Below, in pieces: positions 1 to 9,263 of a DNA stretch of 64,000 nt. Every line of letters begins with the position of its first letter. Position 1 is the stretch's first letter. The DNA is from Curtobacterium sp. MCBA15_008 (lineage in GTDB: Bacteria > Actinomycetota > Actinomycetes > Actinomycetales > Microbacteriaceae): the NCBI RefSeq assembly GCF_001865065.1, contig NZ_MJGN01000045.1, positions 32,413 through 96,412 on the forward strand. Reading direction: 5' to 3'. The notes beneath the pieces are model-generated. The model was not told where the DNA came from and did not search any database. It was given only the letters and a program-made list of their open reading frames with translations. The translations under genes were made by a program, and so were the position numbers.

Positions 1-48
1 GACGACCGGACGACCGGACGTCCGGGCGACTGGACGACCGGACGGGCG
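1..48. repeat. Short GACGACCG direct repeats
   Basis: The octamer GACGACCG occurs at 1-8, 9-16 and again near 33-40, separated by a related GACGTCCG/GCGACTG stretch. It lies before the lysS promoter region. No function is evident; it may be the tail of a feature that starts outside the window. Confidence 0.4.
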
Positions 49-118
49 GGATTCCGGGTCGGACCCCGCGCGCGGGTAGCATCGACGCGACCCCCACGAC
101 CATCGGAGCCGCACCAGC

Positions 119-1621
119 ATGAGCGAAGAGACCGCCGCAGACGTCCTGTCAGCCGAGGAGACCAGCGAGCAGCGCCAGGTCCGGCTCGACAAGCGGGCGA
201 AGCTCCTCGAGTCGGGCATCGAGGCCTACCCGGCCGAGCTCCCGATCACCACGACGATCCCGGCCGTGCGGGCGCAGTACGCGCACCTCGAGACCGGCGA
301 GGAGACCCAGGACGTCGTCGGCGTCGCCGGACGCATCGTGTTCTCGCGCAACACCGGCAAGCTCTGCTTCGCGACCCTGCAGTCCGGTGACGGCTCCCGT
401 GTGCAGGCGATGGTGTCCCTCGCCGAGGTGGGCGACGAGTCCCTCGCGCGCTGGAAGGAGTTCGTCGACCTCGGCGACCACGTGTTCGTGCACGGCCGGG
501 TGATCTCCTCGCGCCGCGGCGAGCTGTCGATCATGGTCGACGAGTGGGCCATCGCGGCGAAGGCGATCCTGCCGCTGCCGAACCTCCACAACGAGCTGAA
601 CGAGGAGACGCGGGTCCGCCAGCGCTACCTCGACCTCATCGTGCGCGAGGACGCACGGGCCACGGTCCGTGCCCGTGCCGCCGTGATGGCGTCGCTCCGC
701 CAGACGTTCGCCGGTCACGAGTACCTCGAGGTCGAGACCCCGATGCTGCAGACCCAGCACGGCGGGGCCTCGGCGCGTCCGTTCGTCACGCACTCGAACG
801 CCTTCGACACCGACCTGTACCTGCGCATCGCCCCGGAGCTCTTCCTGAAGCGCGCGGTCGTCGGCGGCATCGACCGGGTGTTCGAGGTGAACCGGAACTT
901 CCGCAACGAGGGTGCCGACTCGACCCACTCGCCGGAGTTCGCGATGCTCGAGGCGTACCAGGCCTACGGCAACTACGAGCAGATGGCCGACCTCACCCAG
1001 GAGCTCGTGCAGAACGCCGCGCGTGCGGTGACCGGCGGTCCGCTCGAGGTCACCCTCGCCGACGGCAGTTCGTACGACCTGGGTGGCGAGTGGCCGCGCA
1101 TCGACATGTACGGCTCGCTGTCGTCGGCCGCCGGTCGCGAGATCACGCCGGAGACGCCGCTGGCCGAGCTGCAGGAACTCGCCGCGGCCGAGGGCGTCGA
1201 GGTCGCGCACGCCACCCACGGCAAGTACGTCGAAGAGCTCTGGGAGCACTTCGTCATCGACTCGCTCGACCGCCCCACGTTCGTGATGAACTTCCCGGTC
1301 GACACCTCCCCGCTCACCCGCGAGCACCGCACCCGTCCGGGCATCGTCGAGAAGTGGGACCTCTACGTCCGCGGCTTCGAGCTGGCGACGGCGTACTCCG
1401 AACTCGTCGACCCGGTCGTGCAGCGTGAGCGCTTCGTCGACCAGGCACGGCTGGCTGCCGGGGGCGACCCGGAGGCGATGCGCGTCGACGAGGAGTTCCT
1501 GCGGGCGCTCGAGCACGCGATGCCGCCGTCGGGTGGCATGGGCATGGGCATCGACCGCCTGCTCATGGCGATCACCGGGCTCGGCATCCGCGAGACGATC
1601 CTGTTCCCGCTCGTGAAGTGA
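119..1621 (+). CDS. lysS: Lysyl-tRNA synthetase, class II
   Basis: This enzyme charges tRNA-Lys with lysine in the cytosol. The 500-residue length is normal for bacterial class II LysRS. An OB-fold anticodon-binding domain occupies about residues 60-165 and the catalytic domain follows. Class II motif 2 is visible as [11 protein letters not shown] near residue 256, and motif 3 as [11 protein letters not shown] near residue 474. The ATG at 119 is preceded by GGAG at 105-108. It is the first complete gene in the window and is followed closely by a small membrane-protein gene on the same strand. Confidence 0.97.
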   Translation: MSEETAADVLSAEETSEQRQVRLDKRAKLLESGIEAYPAELPITTTIPAVRAQYAHLETGEETQDVVGVAGRIVFSRNTGKLCFATLQSGDGSRVQAMVSLAEVGDESLARWKEFVDLGDHVFVHGRVISSRRGELSIMVDEWAIAAKAILPLPNLHNELNEETRVRQRYLDLIVREDARATVRARAAVMASLRQTFAGHEYLEVETPMLQTQHGGASARPFVTHSNAFDTDLYLRIAPELFLKRAVVGGIDRVFEVNRNFRNEGADSTHSPEFAMLEAYQAYGNYEQMADLTQELVQNAARAVTGGPLEVTLADGSSYDLGGEWPRIDMYGSLSSAAGREITPETPLAELQELAAAEGVEVAHATHGKYVEELWEHFVIDSLDRPTFVMNFPVDTSPLTREHRTRPGIVEKWDLYVRGFELATAYSELVDPVVQRERFVDQARLAAGGDPEAMRVDEEFLRALEHAMPPSGGMGMGIDRLLMAITGLGIRETILFPLVK

Positions 1622-1637
1622 GCCCAGTCGGGCGAGG

Positions 1638-1649
1638 TATCATGCTCGG
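1638..1649 (+). promoter_or_regulatory. Probable leaderless promoter -10 box
   Basis: TATCAT at 1638-1643 lies exactly six bases before the GTG start at 1650, so transcription would begin at or near the first base of the start codon. The same TANNNT-N6-start arrangement recurs at several genes in this window. No convincing -35 box is visible. Confidence 0.4.
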
Positions 1650-1853
1650 GTGCCGCATGGAGTCGTGACCGGGATCATCTTCGCCCTGACGCCGACCGTC
1701 GTCGTCGGCCTCATCTTCTGGTTCGTGATGCGCGCCATCATGCGGGCCGACCGCAGCGAGCGTGCCGTGTACGCCAAGGTCGAGGCCGAAGAGCGCGCCC
1801 GGTTCGAGCGCGAGCACGGCGTCCCCGCGCCGGCACCGGCCTCCGCCGAGTAG
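1650..1853 (+). CDS. Small single-span membrane protein
   Basis: The 67-residue product has one hydrophobic segment at about residues 5-27, then a charged helix rich in Arg, Glu and Ala, and a short Pro-Ala tail. It starts with GTG, 28 bases after the lysS stop. I do not recognise a family with a known function. Small membrane proteins of this shape are common beside lysS in related actinobacteria as I recall, but that is inference. High third-position GC and the clear membrane segment support coding. Confidence 0.65.
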   Translation: MPHGVVTGIIFALTPTVVVGLIFWFVMRAIMRADRSERAVYAKVEAEERARFEREHGVPAPAPASAE

Positions 1854-1905
1854 CGCCGCACGCGGGTTCACTCGGCGTTCACCGCACAGTGTGACGCTGT
1901 CGCCC

Positions 1906-2052
1906 ATGCACGCCGCAGCCGAGCCGGTCGGGCCGGCTGAGCCCCTCGACGACCTCGACACCGACGACGCCTTCGGGCACCCGGCGCTCACCGACGCCGC
2001 CCGCGACGACGCGGTCTGGTCGGACGGCGACGAGGACGACATCGACGTCTGA
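1906..2052 (+). CDS. Small acidic hypothetical protein
   Basis: The ATG at 1906 opens a 48-residue frame that is strongly acidic, with clustered Asp and Glu towards the C-terminus, and has no cysteine or membrane segment. No ribosome-binding site is obvious. It sits alone between two other small genes on the same strand. I do not recognise it. Its composition (many Ala and Asp, no stop-prone codons) makes it a plausible gene, but the short length keeps confidence low. Confidence 0.4.
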   Translation: MHAAAEPVGPAEPLDDLDTDDAFGHPALTDAARDDAVWSDGDEDDIDV

Positions 2053-2115
2053 CCGTCCGGGGATCGTCACCGCCCGTTCACCCGGACGACGCGTCGCGGG
2101 GTGACGATCGTCCGC

Positions 2116-2331
2116 ATGTCCATCACGCACATCCTCGCCGGCCGGAGCGCCGACGTCAGCGGCCCGATCGCCGCCGTCAACGGCGAGAGCGCCGTCGGCA
2201 CGAACCGCGGCACCGTCTTCACCGGCCGCAGCATGGTCGGCGACATCGAGAGCGAGTACGACGAGTTCGACCGTGACGCCGATCTCGAGGTCTCGAAGCG
2301 CCGCGAAGGGTGGCTCGAACCCTCCTGGTGA
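2116..2331 (+). CDS. Small hypothetical protein
   Basis: The ATG at 2116 gives 71 residues. An in-frame GTG at 2101 is an alternative start. The N-terminal half is rich in Gly, Ala, Ser and Val, and the C-terminal half is acidic and ends in a Trp-containing tail (WLEPSW). There is no signal peptide or membrane segment. It is followed at once by a strong hairpin terminator, which supports a real transcription unit. I do not recognise the family. Confidence 0.45.
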   Translation: MSITHILAGRSADVSGPIAAVNGESAVGTNRGTVFTGRSMVGDIESEYDEFDRDADLEVSKRREGWLEPSW

Positions 2332-2350
2332 CCCCCAGCGCTCCGCTTTC

Positions 2351-2399
2351 GGGGTACGACGACCGGATCGCACCGATCCCGGCCGCCGTACCCCTTTCT
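2351..2399 (+). terminator. Hairpin terminator with T-tract
   Basis: GGGGTACG at 2351-2358 pairs with CGTACCCC at 2387-2394, with further imperfect pairing inside, and is followed by TTTCT. It lies 20 bases after the stop of the upstream small gene. The stem also carries the GGGGTAC motif that recurs in the sigma-factor upstream region. Confidence 0.65.
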
Positions 2400-2423
2400 C
2401 GTGTCCAGAGGACGCAACTTCGC

Positions 2424-2606
2424 GGGGTACACGCCTGGTAACCCGGGCGAAACATCTCCGCAACGCCGGAAACACGGCGAATCCGGGCCGATCTGCGGCC
2501 AGATGGGGGACCGGATCGACGCGGTGGTGTACCCCGTGGGGGACGGTTCCGATGGCGAAGCACGGAGAAGCCTGAGAATCGATCGGATCGGTTTGTGGGG
2601 TACACC
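2424..2606 (+). promoter_or_regulatory. GGGGTAC motif array upstream of the principal sigma gene
   Basis: The gap 2332-2671 holds no gene. GGGGTAC occurs at 2424-2430 and 2597-2603, and its complement GTACCCC at 2529-2535. The last two extend to GGTGTACCCC (2526-2535) and GGGGTACACC (2597-2606), a perfect ten-base inverted pair. It may be a regulator-binding region for the sigma-factor promoter. This is inference from repetition only. Confidence 0.35.
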
Positions 2607-2671
2607 TCGTGACCGCTTTACTCGTGATCACCCCACCGAGGCCAACACCGTCGAACGCAGGGAGAGTCATC

Positions 2672-3745
2672 ATGACGATCGCGACCGCAGCACCGAAGAC
2701 GACGACCACTGGCACCACCGCGCGCCGGAACACCAAGAAGACGGCAGCAGCGAAGACCTCCGCCGCCACCAGCGAGACCACCACGCTCGACACCGAGGTC
2801 GAAGCCGACGAGCAGCTCGCCGGTGTCCGCGGCGCCTCGGTCGACCAGGTCGGCGACTACCTCCGCCACATCGGCCGCCTCTCGCTCCTCACCGCCGAGG
2901 AAGAGGCCGAAATCGCCCGCCGCATCGAGGTGGGCCTCTTCGCAGAAGAGAAGCTCAACACCGAGAAGGACCTCGCGAAGACCCTGCAGCGCGAGCTCCG
3001 CTGGCTCGTCCGTGACGGTGAGCGCGCCAAGGAGCGCATGATCACGTCGAACCTCCGCCTGGTCGTGAGCATCGCGAAGCGCTACTCGCAGCGTGGTCTG
3101 CCGTTCATGGACGTCATCCAGGAGGGCAACCTCGGCCTGGTCCGTGCGGTCGAGAAGTTCGACTTCACGCAGGGCTACAAGTTCTCGACCTACGCCACCT
3201 GGTGGATCCGCCAGGCGATCTCGCGTGGTCTCGCCGACAAGGCCCGGACGATCCGCATCCCGGTCCACACCGTCGAGCTGATCAACAAGATCTCGCGCAC
3301 CGAGCGCGACCTGACCGTCGACCTCGGCCGTGCGCCGATGCCCGACGAGGTCGCCGCCGAGCTGAGCATGAGCGTCGAGGAACTCGTCGACCTCAAGGGC
3401 CGTTCGCACGAGCCGGTCTCGATCCACACCGTGGTCGGCGACTCGGACGACAGCGAGCTGGGCGACTTCATCGAGGACGAGGACGCCGCGAGCCCGAACG
3501 AGCTCACCGAGACGACGCTGCTGCACCGCGACATCCGCTCCATCGTCGCCGAGCTCCCGAGCGACGAGGCGAACGTGATCCGCATGCGCTACGGCCTCGA
3601 CGACGACAAGCCGATGACGCTCGACGAGATCTCGAAGATCGTCCACACGACCCGCCAGGCGGTCAGCCGTGTGGAGTCCCGCGCCAAGCTCCGCCTCTTC
3701 GCCAAGGCGGTCTCGCAGGACATGCAGCTGTACCTGACCGACTGA
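2672..3745 (+). CDS. sigA: Principal RNA polymerase sigma factor (sigma-70, HrdB/SigA type)
   Basis: This is the primary sigma factor that directs RNA polymerase to housekeeping promoters. The ATG at 2672 follows AGGGAGA and gives 357 residues; a GTG at 2609 would add a non-conserved extension. After a Thr/Ala/Lys-rich N-terminus come region 1.2 (QVGDYLRHIGRLSLL), region 2 with RLVVSIAKRY and TYATWWIRQAISR (2.3-2.4), region 3, and region 4.2 ending TRQAVSRVESRAKLRL. Only a short region 1.1 is present. It is followed by a terminator hairpin and a convergent transporter gene. Confidence 0.95.
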   Translation: MTIATAAPKTTTTGTTARRNTKKTAAAKTSAATSETTTLDTEVEADEQLAGVRGASVDQVGDYLRHIGRLSLLTAEEEAEIARRIEVGLFAEEKLNTEKDLAKTLQRELRWLVRDGERAKERMITSNLRLVVSIAKRYSQRGLPFMDVIQEGNLGLVRAVEKFDFTQGYKFSTYATWWIRQAISRGLADKARTIRIPVHTVELINKISRTERDLTVDLGRAPMPDEVAAELSMSVEELVDLKGRSHEPVSIHTVVGDSDDSELGDFIEDEDAASPNELTETTLLHRDIRSIVAELPSDEANVIRMRYGLDDDKPMTLDEISKIVHTTRQAVSRVESRAKLRLFAKAVSQDMQLYLTD

Positions 3746-3747
3746 GG

Positions 3748-4860
3748 TCAGAACACTTCGGCCGGCGCGTGAGCGCTGGCTCGGGGAACCGGGTCGTTCC
3801 GTGGGAAGGCGACTCGGTGGGGTGATGGGACGGCCCGCTCAGGTACTGCCTGGGCGGGCCATTCACGTCTCCGGGGGCCGGAGCGCGAGCGGTCAGGACG
3901 CCCGGCGTGCGGGACGCGGCCAGCGCGGAGCAGTCCGACGGACCGCACGGCGATCGTGCCGACGAGCAGCGTCGCCGCGGCCACCACGACCCAGGCGGCC
4001 ACCGTCCCGACGACACCGAGCCCGGTCGTCGTGAGCACGCGGACCCCGTAGGTCGCACTCGCGGCCGCGGTGAACGTCATCGCCCAGAACCCGATCGCGA
4101 AGCCGGTGCGGAGGTACCGCCGGACCAGGAAGACGTGCGGCAGCAGGAACGCCACCATCGTGGACACCAGCACGGTGTCGACCGTCGACCACGTACCGCC
4201 GGTGATCGTCCACCATGCGTTGCCGGCGACGGCCGGTGGAGCGGACAGGATCGCCAGGGTCGGGAAGAGGGGCGGCGGGAGAGCCGGCCCGGTGGCGAGT
4301 CGGGCGAAGAGCACGGCCCCGATGAGCAGCCAGAAGAGGATCCCCGTCGCGAAGAACCCGACGGCGAGCGTCTGCTGTCCGATCGCCGCGAGCGACTGCG
4401 CGGTCAGGAGCGACGCCGCGACCGTCGGCAGCAGGTAGCCGCCGTGCAGGGTCCCCGGCTCCCGTGGCGAGGTCAGCAGCGACGCGACGAACCAGGCACC
4501 GAAGGCGGTCGACAGGGCGGCGGTCGTCCAGGCCCCGACGGCGCCGACCACCGGCAGCCACCCGGCCAGGTGCGCGCTGAGCAGGGAGCCGACGGCCGGC
4601 ACGAGTGCGGCGAACGGACCGAACACCGGGTGCCGCAGGTCGTCGCGGACGCCGGGCAGCCCGCCGGCCCGGACGGCGTACCGCACGATCGTGGTCACCC
4701 ACACGACCGCGGCGACGATCCAGAGGACCTCGCCGACGACCTGCGGGGCGTGGAGCTCGGCGCCGGCAGCCGTCCAGGTGCCGGCGATCCCGGCCGTCCC
4801 GAAGGCGATGCCGAAGGTGTTCAGTGCGAGTTTCGGACGGGTCGAGCTGTTGCTGGCCAT
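3748..4860 (-). CDS. TDT (tellurite/C4-dicarboxylate/SLAC1-type) transporter
   Basis: This 370-residue integral membrane protein has about ten hydrophobic segments and belongs to the TDT/SLAC1 superfamily, whose members move small anions. The ATG at 4860 follows GAGGAGGCACCCC. The membrane part ends near residue 315; the last 50 or so residues are Arg/Pro-rich, unlike the rest, and are encoded across the sigma-gene terminator, so the true functional end may be shorter. It is strikingly similar to the N-terminal half of the TDT-MFS fusion at 44363-46531, starting with LNTFGIAFGTAG. The substrate is unknown. Confidence 0.8.
   Translation of the reverse strand: MASNSSTRPKLALNTFGIAFGTAGIAGTWTAAGAELHAPQVVGEVLWIVAAVVWVTTIVRYAVRAGGLPGVRDDLRHPVFGPFAALVPAVGSLLSAHLAGWLPVVGAVGAWTTAALSTAFGAWFVASLLTSPREPGTLHGGYLLPTVAASLLTAQSLAAIGQQTLAVGFFATGILFWLLIGAVLFARLATGPALPPPLFPTLAILSAPPAVAGNAWWTITGGTWSTVDTVLVSTMVAFLLPHVFLVRRYLRTGFAIGFWAMTFTAAASATYGVRVLTTTGLGVVGTVAAWVVVAAATLLVGTIAVRSVGLLRAGRVPHAGRPDRSRSGPRRREWPAQAVPERAVPSPHRVAFPRNDPVPRASAHAPAEVF
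3832..3860 (+). terminator. Terminator of the sigma-factor gene
   Basis: Arms at 3832-3843 and 3849-3860 pair over 12 base pairs, with one G-T wobble, around a five-base loop. It lies 86 bases after the sigma stop codon and inside the 3' end of the convergent TDT frame. There is no strong T-tract. Confidence 0.65.
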
Positions 4861-4894
4861 GGGGTGCCTCCTCGGGCGCGTGTCCGAGGAACCG

Positions 4895-4911
4895 AACCAC
4901 CCAGGGTGGTT
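4895..4911 (-). terminator. Short hairpin between nadK and the TDT gene
   Basis: AACCACC at 4895-4901 pairs with GGTGGTT at 4905-4911 around a three-base loop. It lies just past the nadK stop on the minus strand. The stem is short and has no T-tract, so termination would be weak. Confidence 0.4.
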
Positions 4912-4920
4912 ATTCCCCGG

Positions 4921-5853
4921 CTACTCCTCGACCTCGCGCCCCAGCTTCTGGCGGAGGTCCTGCGGGATGAGCTCGATGAGCTGGTCCGGCCGCACCGGCA
5001 GGTCGAGCAGGCTGAGCTTCACCCGCCCGGTCCGGCCGTGCCGCTCGGCGTCGAGGCGGACCACGCTGCCGGCGTCCTTCCGGAGCCGGACGTCGAGCTG
5101 CGCACCGGTCGCCACCTCGCCGACGACGAGCCCGTCGACCTCGAGCGCCGCGCTCCGGGTGCCCTCGGCGATGTCGAAGCGGTAGCGCTCGCGGGCGGCG
5201 AGCACCACGGCGCGGTCGATCCCCGCCATCGGCGCGACCGGGGTCACCACGGAGCCGGACAGCGCGGGGGAGAGCACGGGACCTCCGGCGGCGTAGTTGT
5301 ACGCGGTGGACCCGGCCGGGGTCGCCGCGACGATGGCGTCGGCGCGGTAGTAGCCGTAGCCGAGCCCGCCGACGCTGAGGTCCGCCGACACCTGCCCGGC
5401 CCCCGGGCGCCGCACGATCGTGAGGTCGTTGAACGCGAGGTAGTCCGTGCGCGCCCCGCTCCAGAACAGCCTGGCCTCGAGCGCGTGGTGCGGTTCGAGC
5501 TGGTACTGGCCGGCGGAGAGGCGTTCGAGCGCGGCCTCGAGCTCCGGCGGTTCGATCTCCACGAGGAAGCCGACGTTGCCGTAGTTCACGCCGAGGACCG
5601 GCACCGGTCGCTTCGCCACGAGTCGCATCGCGCCGAGCATCGTGCCGTCGCCGCCGAGCGCGACGACGAGGTCCACCTCTTCGGTGAAGTCCTCGTCCCC
5701 GATGACGTCGACGCCGCCGCCGATGCGCTGGGCGTCGGCGCGACGGGCGACGAGGCGTCCCCGTCCGGACGCGTTCCAGCGCTGCAGGGTCCGGACCGAC
5801 TCCTGCACGTTCTTGGTCGGGTGGACGACGAGGCCGACGACGGGCTGCTCCAT
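4921..5853 (-). CDS. nadK: NAD kinase (ATP/polyphosphate)
   Basis: This enzyme phosphorylates NAD to NADP and so sets the cellular NADP(H) pool. The product has 310 residues. The diagnostic GGDGTML motif lies near residue 61, NYGNVGFL about 30 residues later, and the conserved TPAGSTAY segment near residue 178. The ATG at 5853 gives the usual family N-terminus beginning MEQPVVGLVVHP; the frame is open far upstream, but that extension is not family-like. It is divergent from the Clp N-domain gene, sharing a 69-base intergenic region. Confidence 0.93.
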   Translation of the reverse strand: MEQPVVGLVVHPTKNVQESVRTLQRWNASGRGRLVARRADAQRIGGGVDVIGDEDFTEEVDLVVALGGDGTMLGAMRLVAKRPVPVLGVNYGNVGFLVEIEPPELEAALERLSAGQYQLEPHHALEARLFWSGARTDYLAFNDLTIVRRPGAGQVSADLSVGGLGYGYYRADAIVAATPAGSTAYNYAAGGPVLSPALSGSVVTPVAPMAGIDRAVVLAARERYRFDIAEGTRSAALEVDGLVVGEVATGAQLDVRLRKDAGSVVRLDAERHGRTGRVKLSLLDLPVRPDQLIELIPQDLRQKLGREVEE

Positions 5854-5910
5854 GCCGGAATCGTACCGACCTCGTCCCGAACAGCCCTGGTTCTCATCAC
5901 AGATGTGCGA

Positions 5911-5922
5911 TATTCTGCATGC
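5911..5922 (+). promoter_or_regulatory. Probable leaderless promoter of the Clp N-domain gene
   Basis: TATTCT at 5911-5916 is followed after six bases by the ATG at 5923. The spacer GCATGC is part of a TGCATGCATGC stretch that could also be an operator. There is no separate ribosome-binding site, which fits a leaderless transcript. Confidence 0.45.
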
Positions 5923-6399
5923 ATGCAGATCGCCACGCTCTCCGTCCCCGTGCCCACCCTTCGGCACGGCCGCGAGATCGTGCTCCTCGCCGAGCAGGAG
6001 TCGCGCGAGACCGGCTTCGGGTTCCTCGACGCCGAGCACCTGCTCCTCGCCGCCGTCACCCTGTGCTCCGGCATGCCCCGCTTCCGACAGGTGATCGAGA
6101 CCCACGGCGTCACACCGGACCGGGTCCGCGCCGCCAGCAACGCCTTCGTCGGAGCGCGCTCCGCGACGCCGTACGCACCCGACCGGGTCGCCTGCACCCC
6201 GGCCGCGGCCCGCGTCCTGGCCCGCGCGGCGCAGCTCGCCGACCCGGCAGCGCGGGTCCGACCGCACCACGTGGTCCTCGCGGTGCTCGACGGGATCGAC
6301 GACCCGTTCATGGGCGCCGCGCACGACGTGCTCGAGCAGCTCGGCGTCGAGCCGCGCCGGTTCCGGCGGGCCGTCCGTCGCGCAGCGCGGCAGGCGTAG
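5923..6399 (+). CDS. Stand-alone Clp N-terminal (repeat) domain protein
   Basis: The 158-residue product resembles only the N-domain of ClpA/ClpC unfoldases: HGREIVLLAEQESRE and FLDAEHLLLAAV match the first Clp repeat, and a second divergent repeat follows around residues 90-145. No AAA+ module is present. Clp N-domains bind adaptors and substrates, so a free-standing copy just upstream of clpC may act as an adaptor, decoy or regulator of ClpC; that role is inference. The gene is separated from clpC by a strong terminator, so it is probably transcribed on its own. Confidence 0.75.
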   Translation: MQIATLSVPVPTLRHGREIVLLAEQESRETGFGFLDAEHLLLAAVTLCSGMPRFRQVIETHGVTPDRVRAASNAFVGARSATPYAPDRVACTPAAARVLARAAQLADPAARVRPHHVVLAVLDGIDDPFMGAAHDVLEQLGVEPRRFRRAVRRAARQA

Positions 6400-6414
6400 T
6401 CGACCGGACCGGAC

Positions 6415-6462
6415 GACGGCCTGGAGGCGCGTGGCGGACCCGCCACGCGCCTCCAGGCCGTC
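6415..6462 (+). terminator. Strong 22-bp hairpin terminator
   Basis: Arms 6415-6436 and 6441-6462 are perfectly complementary around the loop GACC. It lies 15 bases after the Clp N-domain gene stop. Its CTGGAGGCGC core is shared with the hairpin at 12347-12390, and GGAGGCGC also with the one at 9126-9157. Confidence 0.85.
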
Positions 6463-6543
6463 GATCCGTCCGCCCACCGCGCACAACCCGCAACGGGGTC
6501 ACGCCCACGGCGAACAGGGGCAGCCACCGGGGGGAGCGCTGGT

Positions 6544-6581
6544 TACTCTCGATGTACGTCACCGGACTTCCACGAGTCCGG
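6544..6581 (+). promoter_or_regulatory. clpC promoter -10 box and leader hairpin
   Basis: TACTCT at 6544-6549 is a plausible -10 box about 45 bases before the clpC start. A leader hairpin, CCGGACT 6562-6568 with AGTCCGG 6575-6581, sits immediately before the AAGGGAGA ribosome-binding site and could affect translation. A -35 box is not clear. Confidence 0.4.
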
Positions 6582-6594
6582 CAAGGGAGAGCAC

Positions 6595-9111
6595 ATGTTC
6601 GAGAGATTCACCGACCGAGCCCGTCGTGTTGTCGTCCTCGCTCAAGAAGAAGCGAAGATGCTCAACCACAACTACATCGGCACCGAGCACATCCTCCTCG
6701 GCCTCATCCACGAGGGCGAGGGCGTCGCCGCGAAGGCGCTGGAGTCGCTCGGCATCTCGCTCGATGCCGTCCGCGAGCAGGTTCAGGACATCATCGGGCA
6801 GGGCCAGCAGCAGCCGACCGGGCACATCCCGTTCACGCCGCGCGCCAAGAAGGTGCTCGAGCTGTCCCTGCGCGAGGCGCTGCAGCTCGGCCACAACTAC
6901 ATCGGTACGGAGCACATCCTGCTCGGCCTGATCCGCGAGGGCGAGGGTGTCGCAGCCCAGGTGCTCGTGAAGCTCGGCGCCGACCTCAACCGGGTCCGCC
7001 AGCAGGTCATCCAGCTGCTGTCCGGCTACCAGGGCAAGGAAGCGGTCGCCGTCGGCGGCGAGCAGCAGCAGAACGCCCAGCAGGGTTCGCAGGTCCTCGA
7101 CCAGTTCGGTCGGAACCTCACCCAGGCGGCGCGCGACGGCAAGCTCGACCCCGTCATCGGGCGCGAGAAGGAGATGGAGCGGGTCATGCAGATCCTCTCC
7201 CGCCGCTCCAAGAACAACCCCGTCCTGATCGGTGAGCCCGGCGTCGGCAAGACCGCCGTCGTCGAGGGCCTCGCCCAGGCGATCGTCAAGGGCGACGTGC
7301 CCGAGACGCTGAAGGACAAGCAGCTCTACTCGCTCGACCTCGGGTCGCTCATCGCCGGGTCCCGCTACCGCGGTGACTTCGAGGAGCGCCTGAAGAAGGT
7401 CACGAAGGAGATCCGCACCCGCGGCGACATCATCGTCTTCATCGACGAGATCCACACGCTCGTCGGTGCCGGTGCTGCCGAGGGCGCGATCGACGCCGCG
7501 TCGATCCTCAAGCCGCTCCTCGCCCGTGGTGAGCTCCAGACCATCGGTGCCACCACGCTCGACGAGTACCGCAAGCACTTCGAGAAGGACGCCGCACTCG
7601 AGCGTCGCTTCCAGCCGGTGCAGGTCAACGAGCCGTCGCTGCCCCACGCGATCAACATCCTCAAGGGCCTCCGCGACAAGTACGAGGCGTTCCACAAGGT
7701 GTCCATCACCGACGGCGCGATCGTGGCCGCGGCGAACCTGGCGGACCGCTACGTGCAGGACCGCTTCCTGCCGGACAAGGCCATCGACCTGATCGACGAG
7801 GCCGGCGCACGCCTCCGCCTGTCGATCCTGTCGGCGCCGCCGGAGCTCCGCGAGTTCGACGAGAAGATCTCGACGGTCCGCGGGCAGAAGGAAGCCGCGA
7901 TCGAGGAGCAGGACTTCGAGAAGGCCGCCTCGCTCCGCGACGAGGAGAAGAAGCTCCTCGGCGAGCGTCTCCGCCTCGAGAAGCAGTGGCGTGCGGGTGA
8001 CGTCGCCGCGTCCGGCACCGTCGACGAGGGCATCATCGCCGAGGTCCTGGCGCAGGCCACGGGCATCCCGGTGTTCAAGCTCACCGAAGAGGAGACCTCG
8101 CGTCTCGTCTTCATGGAGAAGGCCCTGCACCAGCGGGTCATCGGTCAGGAAGAGGCCATCTCGGCCCTGTCCAAGACCATCCGCCGCACCCGCGCCGGCC
8201 TCAAGGACCCGAACCGCCCCTCGGGCTCGTTCATCTTCGCCGGCCCCACGGGCGTCGGCAAGACCGAGCTCGCCAAGGCGCTCGCGGAGTTCCTGTTCGA
8301 CGACGAGGGCGCCCTGATCTCCCTCGACATGTCGGAGTTCGGCGAGAAGCACACCGTCTCGCGTCTCTTCGGTGCCCCTCCCGGGTTCGTCGGGTTCGAG
8401 GAGGGCGGCCAGCTCACCGAGAAGGTGCGCCGCAAGCCGTTCTCCGTGGTCCTGTTCGACGAGATCGAGAAGGCCCACCCGGACATCTTCAACTCGCTGC
8501 TGCAGGTCCTCGAAGAGGGTCGTCTGACCGATGGTCAGGGCCGCGTGGTCGACTTCAAGAACACCGTCATCATCATGACCACGAACCTCGGTTCGCAGGG
8601 AATCGCGGGTGGCCCGGTGGGCTTCCAGGTCGAGGGTGACTCGGCCGTCGGCTACGACCGGATGCGCGGCAAGGTGAACGAGGAGCTGAAGAAGCACTTC
8701 AAGCCCGAGTTCCTCAACCGCGTCGACGACACGATCGTGTTCCCGCAGCTGTCGCAGCCCGAGCTGCTGCAGATCGTGGACCTGTTCGTGAAGCGTCTGT
8801 CGGACCGTCTGCTCGACCGCGACATGACGGTGGAGCTCACGCTCGCCGCCAAGGAGCAGCTCATCAAGGTCGGGTTCGACCCGTCCCTCGGTGCACGCCC
8901 GCTCCGCCGCGCGATGCAGCACGAGGTCGAGGACCAGCTGTCCGAGCACATCCTGCAGGGTGAGCTCAACGCCGGTGACCACGTGAAGGTCGACTTCGTC
9001 GACGGCAAGTTCGAGTTCGAGACCGGGCGTCAGCCGGGCCGCGAAGAGGTCCTCGCCGGGGCGGCAGCGGTCGAGGCCGCCGACGCTCCGCAGGGCGAGA
9101 TCGAGTCCTAG
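6595..9111 (+). CDS. clpC: ATP-dependent Clp protease ATP-binding subunit ClpC
   Basis: ClpC is the AAA+ unfoldase that feeds proteins to the ClpP peptidase. The 838-residue length is typical. Two Clp N repeats fill residues 1-145. AAA-1 carries Walker A GEPGVGKT near residue 213, the UVR-type coiled segment around residues 420-455 contains [14 protein letters not shown], and AAA-2 carries Walker [10 protein letters not shown] near residue 551. The C-terminal small domain is complete. The ATG at 6595 follows AAGGGAGA. It is convergent with the hydrolase gene at 9350, with several hairpins between. Confidence 0.97.
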   Translation: MFERFTDRARRVVVLAQEEAKMLNHNYIGTEHILLGLIHEGEGVAAKALESLGISLDAVREQVQDIIGQGQQQPTGHIPFTPRAKKVLELSLREALQLGHNYIGTEHILLGLIREGEGVAAQVLVKLGADLNRVRQQVIQLLSGYQGKEAVAVGGEQQQNAQQGSQVLDQFGRNLTQAARDGKLDPVIGREKEMERVMQILSRRSKNNPVLIGEPGVGKTAVVEGLAQAIVKGDVPETLKDKQLYSLDLGSLIAGSRYRGDFEERLKKVTKEIRTRGDIIVFIDEIHTLVGAGAAEGAIDAASILKPLLARGELQTIGATTLDEYRKHFEKDAALERRFQPVQVNEPSLPHAINILKGLRDKYEAFHKVSITDGAIVAAANLADRYVQDRFLPDKAIDLIDEAGARLRLSILSAPPELREFDEKISTVRGQKEAAIEEQDFEKAASLRDEEKKLLGERLRLEKQWRAGDVAASGTVDEGIIAEVLAQATGIPVFKLTEEETSRLVFMEKALHQRVIGQEEAISALSKTIRRTRAGLKDPNRPSGSFIFAGPTGVGKTELAKALAEFLFDDEGALISLDMSEFGEKHTVSRLFGAPPGFVGFEEGGQLTEKVRRKPFSVVLFDEIEKAHPDIFNSLLQVLEEGRLTDGQGRVVDFKNTVIIMTTNLGSQGIAGGPVGFQVEGDSAVGYDRMRGKVNEELKKHFKPEFLNRVDDTIVFPQLSQPELLQIVDLFVKRLSDRLLDRDMTVELTLAAKEQLIKVGFDPSLGARPLRRAMQHEVEDQLSEHILQGELNAGDHVKVDFVDGKFEFETGRQPGREEVLAGAAAVEAADAPQGEIES

Positions 9112-9125
9112 GACACGTCCGTACA

Positions 9126-9157
9126 GGAGGCGCGGTGCCGGTTGGCACCGCGCCTCC
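9126..9157 (+). terminator. clpC terminator hairpin
   Basis: GGAGGCGCGGTGCC at 9126-9139 pairs perfectly with 9144-9157 around a GGTT loop. It lies 15 bases after the clpC stop. Confidence 0.8.
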
Positions 9158-9263
9158 CGTCGTTCCGACGTCCTGTGTGCGCGTCGTGTGTCCGCCGACC
9201 CCCTTCCGGGGGTACGGTGAGGACTGCGTGAGGCGTTCCCCCCAACACCTCGCGCACAGCGAT

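Noticed and set aside
3907-5922. Long plus-strand open frame running into the Clp N-domain gene
   Set aside because: It lies opposite the TDT and nadK genes with Arg/Gly-rich, non-protein-like translation; only the part from 5923 is real.
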